Shown here piece after piece: positions 1 to 5,125 of a stretch of 5,125 nt of DNA. The translations under genes were made by a program, and so were the position numbers. Each line of letters begins with the position of its first letter. The first letter of the stretch is position 1. Location: contig QHPN01000243.1 of NCBI GenBank assembly GCA_003219115.1, positions 1 to 5,125 on the forward strand. Direction: 5' to 3'. This DNA is from Verrucomicrobiota bacterium (GTDB lineage Bacteria > Verrucomicrobiota > Verrucomicrobiia > Chthoniobacterales > UBA10450). Below the pieces are notes generated by a model, which saw nothing but the letters and a program-made list of their open reading frames with translations, did no database searches and was not told where the DNA came from.

Positions 1-389
1 AATCTGGCCCGGATTAGGCGCAAGTCGTAGACGAAAAGGAACCAGACGAACGCAGCGTAAGCGGTGCTGAAGCGGAACCAGGCCAGAGGACGTTCGAGTC
101 GGGTGAACAGAATTGCTTCGCCCAAGGCGCAGGCGATGTAGAAAAAGTTGTGGCCGAATTCGAGTGGCCACTTGATGAGAGTGAGGGTGTGAATGATCGA
201 GCGCGACCAAAAGATGCAAATTATGCATAATCCTGCGCTGAGATAGAGGAGCGACGGCCAATTGTTCAACGATAAAGCGCTGCGAGCATTTTCGGTGAGA
301 AAATAGAGTGCAACGCCCTGAATGATGCTGGCAAGAGTGAGCTCGATATTAACGATGTTGGTATTGAGGTCGTGGCGGGACGAATTCAT
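1..389 (-). CDS. Multi-pass membrane protein of unknown function, N-terminal part
   Basis: An ATG at 389 opens a leftward reading frame of 129 complete codons with no stop before the window edge, so the 3' end is missing. The product starts MNSSRHDLNTNIVNIEL and shows about four hydrophobic segments, near residues 15-31, 47-61, 82-95 and 107-121. Short polar stretches with Arg, Lys, His and Glu separate them. This pattern says integral membrane protein; I recognise no family and assign no function. It lies directly downstream of tRNA-Arg on the same strand, with 9 nt between the CCA end and the ATG. There is no room for a normal leader and no Shine-Dalgarno motif, so it is probably co-transcribed with the tRNAs or translated from a very short leader. 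No better in-frame start is seen before a TTG near codon 41. I am fairly sure it is coding, because the frame stays open and the hydrophobic pattern is coherent, but unsure of the exact start. Confidence 0.7.
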   Translation of the reverse strand, partial: MNSSRHDLNTNIVNIELTLASIIQGVALYFLTENARSALSLNNWPSLLYLSAGLCIICIFWSRSIIHTLTLIKWPLEFGHNFFYIACALGEAILFTRLERPLAWFRFSTAYAAFVWFLFVYDLRLIRAR

Positions 390-398
390 GCGAGGACA

Positions 399-475
399 TG
401 GCGTGCCTGGAGGGATTCGAACCCCCAACCGTCTGATCCGAAGTCAGAAGCTCTATCCAGTTGAGCTACAGGCAC
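399..475 (-). tRNA. tRNA-Arg (anticodon UCG)
   Basis: The minus strand folds into a complete 77-nt cloverleaf. The acceptor stem GTGCCTG pairs with CAGGCAC over 7 bp. The D stem is GCTC/GAGC. The anticodon stem TCTGA/TCAGA closes the loop CTTCGGA, whose middle bases give anticodon TCG (plus-strand 439-441). The variable loop has 5 nt, and the T arm GGGGG/CCCTC (one G-U pair) encloses TTCGAAT. A G discriminator is followed by an encoded CCA at 401-399. It reads CGA Arg codons. It lies 47 nt downstream of tRNA-His on the same strand and is probably processed from the same transcript, as the spacer holds no convincing promoter of its own. Confidence 0.97.
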
Positions 476-480
476 TCTAC

Positions 481-505
481 GATTTGAAATTTGAGATTTG
501 AAATT
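481..505. repeat. AT-rich short direct repeat in the tRNA spacer
   Basis: The 11-mer GATTTGAAATT occurs at 481-491 and again at 495-505, a 14-nt period. A second overlapping word, TTTGAGATTTG, occurs at 490-500 and again exactly at 618-628 on the far side of tRNA-His. The stretch is far richer in AT than its surroundings. It resembles the low-complexity phrases scattered between genes in some soil bacteria; that link is from memory and is not shown by this window alone. Confidence 0.6.
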
Positions 506-522
506 CGCGCTCCGGGGCGCGA
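505..522 (-). other. GC-rich hairpin abutting the tRNA-His 3' end
   Basis: A perfect 6-bp inverted repeat, TCGCGC/GCGCGA, closes a 6-nt loop and begins at the first base after the tRNA-His CCA in transcript direction. On the minus strand it is followed by ATTTCAAATC, which is not a real U-tract, so it is a poor intrinsic terminator. It could be an RNA processing or partial attenuation structure between the two tRNAs. The structure is directly visible; its role is inferred. Confidence 0.4.
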
Positions 523-598
523 TGGGGTGGTCAACGGGACTCGAACCCGCAACAACCAGAACCACAATCTGGGGCTCTACCATTGAGCTATGACCACC
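523..598 (-). tRNA. tRNA-His (anticodon GUG)
   Basis: The minus strand gives a 76-nt cloverleaf including the extra 5' G and the encoded CCA. Acceptor GTGGTCA pairs with TGACCAC. The histidine-specific G-1 (position 598) faces C73 (position 526), the known identity pair for bacterial histidyl-tRNA synthetase. The D stem is GCTC/GAGC. Anticodon stem CCAGA/TCTGG encloses TTGTGGT, giving anticodon GTG (plus-strand 563-565). The T arm GCGGG/CCCGT encloses TTCGAGT. It is the first gene of the leftward His-Arg tRNA pair. A rightward ATG at 583 lies inside this gene and is therefore not a credible start for the downstream protein gene. Confidence 0.98.
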
Positions 599-609
599 GG
601 CTGACTCAG

Positions 610-637
610 ATTTTAGGTTTGAGATTTGCGATTGCAA
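610..637 (-). promoter_or_regulatory. Candidate sigma70-type promoter for the tRNA-His/tRNA-Arg unit
   Basis: On the minus strand, TTGCAA (637-632) and TAAAAT (615-610) are separated by 16 nt. They match the -35 and -10 consensus at 4 and 5 of 6 bases. The predicted transcription start, near 603, would lie about 5 nt before the tRNA-His 5' end, a usual spacing for tRNA genes. The 11-mer repeat at 618-628 sits in the spacer. This is a motif match only. Confidence 0.45.
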
Positions 638-778
638 AGGCAAAGGTCGGAGCCGCACTGGCGGTATCGAGCTCGCTAGGGCGAATCTTCGACCGGACTG
701 GGAGCTTATTTGTGCTCGGCAGTTCAGTGCTTGGCACACTCTTCGCTCCAGCCACCGCTGTGGTGCTTCTCCTTAGCA

Positions 779-806
779 TTGCAACCGGCGCTGACCGGGT
801 TATTCT
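779..806 (+). promoter_or_regulatory. Candidate sigma70-type promoter for the TPR/coiled-coil gene
   Basis: TTGCAA (779-784) and TATTCT (801-806) are 16 nt apart, each matching consensus at 4 of 6 bases. The -35 word and spacer length equal those of the candidate tRNA promoter on the other strand. The predicted start, near 813, would leave a leader of about 10 nt before the ATG at 823, consistent with the missing Shine-Dalgarno motif. It is a weak match in a region with no other evidence. Confidence 0.25.
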
Positions 807-822
807 AGCGCTTCGTCCACGC

Positions 823-3036
823 ATGACCCGACTAGGTTCCCTTCTGCTCGCTGGACTGTTAATCGCCGTCGTCACTGCGCAAGCGCAGAGTGACGATCCG
901 AGTGAAACATTTCTCAAGGCTTACATGACCTCGCAACAGGGCGAGAAGCTCGAGCGCGACGGTCAATTTACCCGCGCGCTGGCGAAATTCCGTCTCGCTG
1001 GGAGCTTGCTCGAAGAACTCAAAAAAACACATTCGGAATGGCAGCCGGCGATTGTGGAATACCGGAGCCGGAAGGTGTCGGAGAGCATTCTGCGAGTGCA
1101 AAGCAAATCCGGAACGCAGCAGGACCTCGCCGCCACCAATGCCTCGCTGCCTGAAGCACAGCCTTCACCAGAGCGCTCGACCGAACCGACCGTCGACATC
1201 GGGGCGGCGAAATCGAAGCCGTCGATAGTTGTGCAATCGGCCGGCGAGGCCTCGCCGGCGTCAGCCGAGAAAGAAGGCGCGGCAGCAGCTCCTGTCGCTA
1301 ACGAGAACGCGATCAAGAATGCGACGCGAAAGTTGCGGGAAAAAGTCGACCAACTGGAAGCGGAACTCCAGCACTCGCGCTCCAAGGTTAGCCAGGTGGA
1401 AGACGAAAAAGACAAGCTGAGTGCAAAGCTAAAGGAATCGAATTCGAAGGTGGAAAAGGCACAACAGGAACTTGAACGGTCGAAGGAAGCGGAGAAAAAC
1501 GTGCGCGGTCAATTGGCCGGTGCCCAGGCGTCGTTGAAGAAAATTCAGGAAACCAGCAACGCCGATCAGAAAGCACAAGAGGCCTTGAAAGGCCAGATTG
1601 CGGGGTTGAAACAGGCCCTTATTGCTGCAGAGCAGGGCCGAGCGACGGCAGAAAAGGAACGCGACACCCAGAATGCGAAACTGACTGACGCTAATTCGCA
1701 AATTGCCCAGATTACGAAAGAACGGGATTCGCAAAACGCCAAACTGGCTGATGCAAACTCACAGATTTCCCAGGTCACAAAAGAGCGCGACGACGCTCTG
1801 GGGCAGCTGACCGGCCTGAAGGATTCCGAGCATCGCGTCGCGCTATTGGTGGCCGAGAATACGGAATTAAAGGAGAAGCTGGCAGCTGCGGAACAGACCG
1901 TGCGCGAGGTCAGCGAGGACAAGCCGAAGAAAGAGCAGGAGCTGGCCGATGCGAAGAAGCAGTTGGAGGATTTGCGTGCGCAACTGGACGCGAGCGAAAA
2001 GCAGAACAAGGAATTTGAAGTGGCGATCGCCTCGTTGAAGTCGCAGCTGGAGGACACTTCATCGCAGTTGGAAAGAGCGAAGTTGACTGGGGCCAACGCC
2101 GAGGAGACGGCCAAGCTAACGCGTGAAAATCAAATCTTACGCAACATCGTGGTGCGCGAACGACAAGAAGAAGCGCGTCGTGAGCAGGCGAAAAAGCTCA
2201 TGCTCGCTGAGTTCGATAAGTTAAAGATCAAGTCGGATACTCTGAACGAACAGGTCGCGCTTCTGGCGCAACCGGTGACGAAATTGACCGATGAAGAGCT
2301 GGCGTTACTGCGGCAGCCGGTGATTTCGATTTCCGACGAGAGTCCAAACACTGTTAAAGCCAGCTTTACTTACGCGAAACCTTCAACTCCTACACACCCG
2401 GGCGAACCGATTGTGGAGACGACGGAAAGTCCGCCGCCGCCGCCAGAAACTACTTCGCAAGGTGTTTTCAAACCGGACGTGCCAGCCGATATGATGGATA
2501 CCGCGAGGCAGGCAAAGGAGAATTTTGATCGCGGGAAGTATCGCGCGGCCGAGCGACAATATCAGGAACTCCTTACGAAGAATCCCAACAATCTCTATTC
2601 ACTCTCAAACCTGGGCGTAGTTTATTTTCGCACCGGCAAGTTAAAAGCGGCTGAACTCACTTTGAAGAAGGCAGTAGCTATCGCGCCGAAAGACGAGTTT
2701 GCTCATACTACTTTGGGTATCGTTTACTATCGGCAAAGCAAATTCGACGAAGCACTGAACGAACTGACCAAGTCACTTGCCATTAATCCGAAAAGTGCGG
2801 CTGCCCACAATTATCTTGGCATTACCGCCAGCCAGAAAGGCTGGCAGGAAGCGGCGGAAAAGGAAATGCTCGAAGCGGTCGCGGTCAAGCCGGACTACGC
2901 CGATGCCCATTTTAATCTCGCCGTGATCTACGCCACCGCCTCTCCGCCGTCGAAAGAACTGGCCAAGCGCCACTACGCCAAAGCGACGGAGCTTGGCGCC
3001 GAACCCGACGCCTCGCTCGAGAGGCTGCTGCGGTAG
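823..3036 (+). CDS. Exported coiled-coil and TPR-repeat protein, function unknown
   Basis: The 737-residue product begins with a clear Sec signal peptide: MTR, a hydrophobic core GSLLLAGLLIAVV, and a TAQA cleavage site with cleavage likely after Ala21. Residues 24-92 are helical and TPR-like (MTSQQGEKLERDGQFTRALA). Residues 93-163 are an Ala/Ser/Pro/Glu linker. Residues 164-483 form a long charged coiled coil, broken near Pro368 and containing a 21-residue tandem repeat at 278-319. A linker with five prolines (537-541) leads to five TPR units at about 559-590, 591-624, 625-658, 659-692 and 693-737, with typical LGVVY, AxAP and AHxxLG positions. No enzyme motif or lipobox is seen. TPRs bind partner proteins and coiled coils mediate oligomerisation or spacing, so a periplasmic or envelope scaffold is inferred. 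The frame is open back to an ATG at 583, but that lies in tRNA-His. ATG 823 is chosen because it places the signal peptide at the N-terminus. It lacks a Shine-Dalgarno motif; a GTG at 712 preceded by GGGAG is the main alternative. It has no same-strand neighbour here. Confidence 0.9.
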   Translation: MTRLGSLLLAGLLIAVVTAQAQSDDPSETFLKAYMTSQQGEKLERDGQFTRALAKFRLAGSLLEELKKTHSEWQPAIVEYRSRKVSESILRVQSKSGTQQDLAATNASLPEAQPSPERSTEPTVDIGAAKSKPSIVVQSAGEASPASAEKEGAAAAPVANENAIKNATRKLREKVDQLEAELQHSRSKVSQVEDEKDKLSAKLKESNSKVEKAQQELERSKEAEKNVRGQLAGAQASLKKIQETSNADQKAQEALKGQIAGLKQALIAAEQGRATAEKERDTQNAKLTDANSQIAQITKERDSQNAKLADANSQISQVTKERDDALGQLTGLKDSEHRVALLVAENTELKEKLAAAEQTVREVSEDKPKKEQELADAKKQLEDLRAQLDASEKQNKEFEVAIASLKSQLEDTSSQLERAKLTGANAEETAKLTRENQILRNIVVRERQEEARREQAKKLMLAEFDKLKIKSDTLNEQVALLAQPVTKLTDEELALLRQPVISISDESPNTVKASFTYAKPSTPTHPGEPIVETTESPPPPPETTSQGVFKPDVPADMMDTARQAKENFDRGKYRAAERQYQELLTKNPNNLYSLSNLGVVYFRTGKLKAAELTLKKAVAIAPKDEFAHTTLGIVYYRQSKFDEALNELTKSLAINPKSAAAHNYLGITASQKGWQEAAEKEMLEAVAVKPDYADAHFNLAVIYATASPPSKELAKRHYAKATELGAEPDASLERLLR
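1654..1779 (+). repeat. Two 63-bp tandem units encoding a 21-residue coiled-coil repeat
   Basis: Unit 1 (1654-1716) encodes KERDTQNAKLTDANSQIAQI plus T. Unit 2 (1717-1779) encodes the same 21 residues with four conservative changes (T to S, T to A, A to S, I to V). A third KERD begins at 1780 and then diverges. Twenty-one residues equal three heptads, so the duplication keeps the coiled-coil register. Comparing codons, 5 of 21 are identical, 12 differ only synonymously and 4 change the residue. Confidence 0.85.
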
Positions 3037-3290
3037 CGAGGCCAGAGGTTAGAAGGCAGGGGCAGAGGACAGCGCAAACCGCAGCGGGTAGAACGACCTT
3101 TTCGAGAGCGCCAGTCCGGCATATAGGCGACAAAGAAAATAAGCGCTCCGTCGCGTAGAATGAGCGCGACGAACCCCGGCAGTGCCTGCATGGGCGATCG
3201 CATTAAATAGGTGTAGTAGTTCGAAATACTCAGCAAGAACGCCACTGCCAGACAAATGAGAACACACAACATGACAGCTTTTCGGTCCAT
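2973..3290 (-). CDS. Possible small two-helix membrane protein
   Basis: A leftward frame of 105 codons runs from ATG 3290 to TAG 2973. The N-terminal 60 residues look like a membrane protein: a Lys/Arg-positive start (MDRKAV), a hydrophobic helix at 6-22, a polar loop with SNYYTYLMRS, a second hydrophobic stretch at 37-56, then MPDW and a basic RSRKGR. After about residue 64 the sequence becomes rich in Arg, Ser, Pro and Cys and looks non-coding. That part reads through purine-rich low-complexity DNA (3038-3070) and then antisense to the last 64 bp of the TPR gene. It could be a real small gene, or one whose 3' end was lost or replaced by intergenic sequence. No Shine-Dalgarno motif is visible. 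It lies downstream of ftsH on the same strand, with a 222-bp gap full of repeats, so co-transcription is uncertain. No family recognised. Confidence 0.35.
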   Translation of the reverse strand: MDRKAVMLCVLICLAVAFLLSISNYYTYLMRSPMQALPGFVALILRDGALIFFVAYMPDWRSRKGRSTRCGLRCPLPLPSNLWPRYRSSLSSEASGSAPSSVALA

Positions 3291-3405
3291 ATGGACGGGA
3301 GATTAGCAAACTCGTTCTGATTTGCGAAGCGCGTTCTCTATTAAGGATCCAGAATCCGAATATCTAGTATCGGTTTGCAAGAAGTTACTCCTCGATCTCG
3401 ATCTT

Positions 3406-3442
3406 CCGATTCCAGCATCCAGTATCTAGGATGCAGAATCGG
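3406..3442. repeat. Near-perfect inverted repeat within a phrase-like repeat cluster
   Basis: The arms CCGATTCCAGCATCC (3406-3420) and GGATGCAGAATCGG (3429-3442) are complementary apart from one mismatch and one bulged base, around the 8-nt loop AGTATCTA. A related half-phrase lies at 3347-3373, sharing words such as ATCCAGAATCC, TATCTAGTATC and a final CGG. Neither strand has a T-tract after the stem, so an intrinsic terminator is unlikely. It resembles dispersed GATTCCAGCATCCAG-type intergenic repeats, which I recall from some soil bacteria. It could fold as a cruciform or a 3'-UTR hairpin in the ftsH transcript. Confidence 0.6.
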
Positions 3443-3459
3443 GTCAGGACATAGAAAGG

Positions 3460-3486
3460 AGCCGAATCGTTAGAGATCTTTCGGCT
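3460..3486 (-). terminator. Weak candidate terminator hairpin downstream of ftsH
   Basis: The inverted repeat AGCCGAA/TTCGGCT (7 bp, 13-nt loop) starts 26 nt past the ftsH stop. On the minus strand it is followed by CCTTTCTATG, a poor U-tract. The position suits a 3' end of ftsH, but the loop is long and the tract weak. One arm overlaps the dispersed-type element at 3475-3501, so the pairing may be incidental to that element. Confidence 0.3.
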
Positions 3487-3501
3487 TCGCTCAGGATGAC
3501 A
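3475..3501. repeat. Dispersed-type intergenic element (TTCGGCTTCGCTCAGGATGA core)
   Basis: The 27-bp stretch carries the core TTCGGCTTCGCTCAGGATGA. I recall near-identical words between genes in many bacterial genomes, notably Acidobacteria and relatives. It ends 11 nt before the ftsH stop codon. Only one copy is in this window, so calling it a repeat rests on memory and not on internal comparison. Confidence 0.45.
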
Positions 3502-3512
3502 AGAAAAGAGGA

Positions 3513-5125
3513 TTACGCCGGTGCGCCGCCGAGAGCGCCCGGAAGAGGAGGAGCGACGTCGGGGGCGACGACGACCTGCTTCGGCGGTTTTTCAGGCTCC
3601 ATCTTTTCGCCAGTTCGCGGGGAGATTCCCGGTGGCGGATTGAGCATGCGGCCGTGCTTGATGATTTCTTTGATCTGCGAGCCATCCAGGGTCTCGAACT
3701 CGAGCAAGGCTTTGGCGATGATATCCAGCTTGTCACGATTGTCGGTGAGAATCTTCTTCGCGTTCTGGTACGCTTCGTCGAGCAGTCTGCGTACTTCGCG
3801 ATCAATTTCTTCGGCGGTAGCTTCGCTGTAATCGCGCGCCCGCGAAATATCGCGCCCCAGGAAAACGTAATCCTCGTGGTCGCCGTACTCGACCATTCCC
3901 AATTTCTCGCTCATGCCCCATTCGCAAACCATGCGACGCGCAGTCGCCGTCGCCATCTTGATGTCACCGCGGGCGCCATTGGTGACATCGCCGAAAGCCA
4001 GTTCTTCGGCGACGCGACCGCCCATGCTGACGGCGAGGCTGGCCAGTAATTCAGCTTTGCGATTGGTGTATTTGTCTTCCTCAGGCAACCACATCGTGCT
4101 GCCCAATGACGGGCCGCGCGGGATAATGGTTACCTTGTGGAGTGGCTCGGTGTGTTCGAGTAATTCGAGCAACAGGGCGTGACCGGCTTCGTGATAAGCG
4201 GTATTGGTCTTTTCTTTCTCACTCAACGCAAGACTGCGGCGTTCCTTCCCCCAACGCACCTTGTCGCGCGCTTCTTCGAGCTCGGCCAAAGTGATTCCTT
4301 TCAAATTCCGGCGAGCGGCGAGCAACGCTGCCTCGTTGATGACGTTGGCCAATTCGGCGCCGGAATACCCCGGCGTGCCGCGCGCGACCACGGCGAGATC
4401 GACCCCTTCGGCCAACTTCACTTTCTTGGAATGGACCCTCAAAATTTCTTCGCGACCCTTTACGTCGGGCAAATTGACGGTGATCTGGCGATCGAACCGG
4501 CCGGGCCGCAACAACGCTGGGTCGAGCACATCGGGCCGGTTGGTGGCGGCGATGATGATGACGCCCTCCTGAGTATCGAACCCGTCCATCTCAACGAGCA
4601 AGGCATTGAGAGTTTGTTCGCGCTCGTCGTGACCGCCGCCAACTCCGTGGCCGCGATGGCGACCGACCGCGTCAATTTCGTCGATGAAAATGATGCACGG
4701 CGCTGACTTTTTGCCCTGCTCAAACATGTCGCGCACTCGGCTGGCGCCGACGCCGACAAACATTTCGACGAAATCGGAACCGCTGATGGAGAAAAATGGG
4801 ACGTCAGCTTCACCCGCGATGGCGCGGGCGAGCAAGGTTTTGCCGGTGCCAGGCGGCCCCACCAGAAGCACGCCTTTCGGAATGCGGCCGCCGAGTTTCT
4901 GAAACTTCTTCGGGTCGCGCAGAAACTCGACGAGTTCCTGCACTTCGTCTTTGGCTTCTTCGACTCCGGCGACGTCGCGGAAGGTGATCTTATTTTTGTC
5001 GCGGGCCAGCATCCGCGCTTTTGATTTGCCGAAGTTGAGCGCGCCTTTGCCGGCCATGCGGATTTGCTGGCGGAACAGGAAATAGAGAACGAGGAGAAAG
5101 AGCGCGATGGGGAGAAAACTGAGGA
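3513..5125 (-). CDS. ftsH: ATP-dependent zinc metalloprotease FtsH, lacking its N-terminus
   Basis: FtsH is a hexameric inner-membrane AAA+ protease that unfolds and degrades misfolded membrane proteins and short-lived regulators. The visible part is 536 residues plus TAA; usual lengths are 610-650, so about 100 residues (first membrane helix and periplasmic domain) lie beyond the right edge. The visible sequence opens with the second membrane helix (LSFLPIALFLLVLYFLF). Counting from the Met at 5057, the AAA module has Walker A GPPGTGKT (67-74), pore motif FVG (100-102), Walker B IIFIDEID (122-129) and the second region of homology with arginine fingers in RPGRFDR (184-190). The protease has zinc site HEAGH (289-293), with Asp365 in ARGDI as likely third ligand. 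All key residues are present, so the enzyme should be active. The tail after residue 470 is rich in Pro, Ala and Val, as is common in this family. The Met at 5057 is internal, because coding continues upstream through the helix. It converges with the TPR gene. Confidence 0.98.
   Translation of the reverse strand, partial: LSFLPIALFLLVLYFLFRQQIRMAGKGALNFGKSKARMLARDKNKITFRDVAGVEEAKDEVQELVEFLRDPKKFQKLGGRIPKGVLLVGPPGTGKTLLARAIAGEADVPFFSISGSDFVEMFVGVGASRVRDMFEQGKKSAPCIIFIDEIDAVGRHRGHGVGGGHDEREQTLNALLVEMDGFDTQEGVIIIAATNRPDVLDPALLRPGRFDRQITVNLPDVKGREEILRVHSKKVKLAEGVDLAVVARGTPGYSGAELANVINEAALLAARRNLKGITLAELEEARDKVRWGKERRSLALSEKEKTNTAYHEAGHALLLELLEHTEPLHKVTIIPRGPSLGSTMWLPEEDKYTNRKAELLASLAVSMGGRVAEELAFGDVTNGARGDIKMATATARRMVCEWGMSEKLGMVEYGDHEDYVFLGRDISRARDYSEATAEEIDREVRRLLDEAYQNAKKILTDNRDKLDIIAKALLEFETLDGSQIKEIIKHGRMLNPPPGISPRTGEKMEPEKPPKQVVVAPDVAPPLPGALGGAPA

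Noticed and set aside
386..739. Leftward 117-codon open frame
   Set aside because: It reads straight through both tRNA genes and the spacer repeats; the translation has no protein-like pattern.
1566..2114. Leftward 182-codon open frame inside the TPR/coiled-coil gene
   Set aside because: It is Ser-, Cys- and Phe-rich, as expected antisense to a Lys/Glu/Gln-rich coiled coil; the forward frame has clear domains.
2827..2845. Perfect 7-bp hairpin GCCAGCC/GGCTGGC
   Set aside because: It lies within conserved TPR coding sequence with no T-tract, so it is best explained by codon content.
4179..4706. Rightward 175-codon open frame opposite ftsH
   Set aside because: It lies antisense to the conserved AAA and protease modules of FtsH, whose motifs are intact; no independent protein signal.
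3513..5057. Treating the Met at 5057 as the ftsH start, giving a 514-residue soluble protein
   Set aside because: The same frame continues upstream to the window edge and encodes the second membrane helix, so this Met is internal.
1..5125. CRISPR array, insertion sequence, phage attachment duplication or defence genes
   Set aside because: No regularly spaced repeats, transposase or integrase motifs, or second copy of a tRNA 3' end were seen; the tRNAs are intact with no adjacent integrase.

Overview
The window looks like a stretch of bacterial chromosome at roughly 55% GC. It holds five things I can support: a partial small membrane protein, a two-gene tRNA cluster, a secreted coiled-coil/TPR protein, a repeat-laden intergenic region, and most of an ftsH gene. 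The taxon is an inference only. The FtsH sequence style, the tRNAs with encoded CCA, the weak or absent Shine-Dalgarno motifs and the intergenic phrase-like repeats fit Verrucomicrobia or a neighbouring soil phylum (Planctomycetes/Acidobacteria), but nothing in the window proves it.

Layout. Positions 1-598 read leftward: tRNA-His(GUG), then tRNA-Arg(UCG), then the start of a multi-pass membrane protein that runs off the left edge and begins only 9 nt after the tRNA-Arg CCA. A plausible promoter for this unit lies just upstream of tRNA-His (610-637). Positions 599-822 form a divergent intergenic region. From 823 to 3036 a 737-residue exported protein reads rightward: signal peptide, TPR-like N-terminal helices, low-complexity linker, long coiled coil, proline-rich linker and five C-terminal TPRs. 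Positions 3037-3512 hold a doubtful small two-helix membrane ORF reading leftward (2973-3290) and a set of inverted and dispersed-type repeats (3340-3501). From 3513 to the right edge, reading leftward, is ftsH without its N-terminus.

How the parts relate. The tRNA genes and ftsH are housekeeping genes. The TPR/coiled-coil protein stands alone on the plus strand and converges on ftsH, so it shows no operon context that would name its function; its architecture suggests a periplasmic or envelope scaffold. No CRISPR array, transposase, toxin-antitoxin pair or defence gene is visible. The most informative less ordinary signals are a 21-residue tandem repeat in the coiled coil that is conserved in protein but scrambled at silent sites, a tRNA-to-mRNA junction with almost no leader, and the intergenic repeat families.
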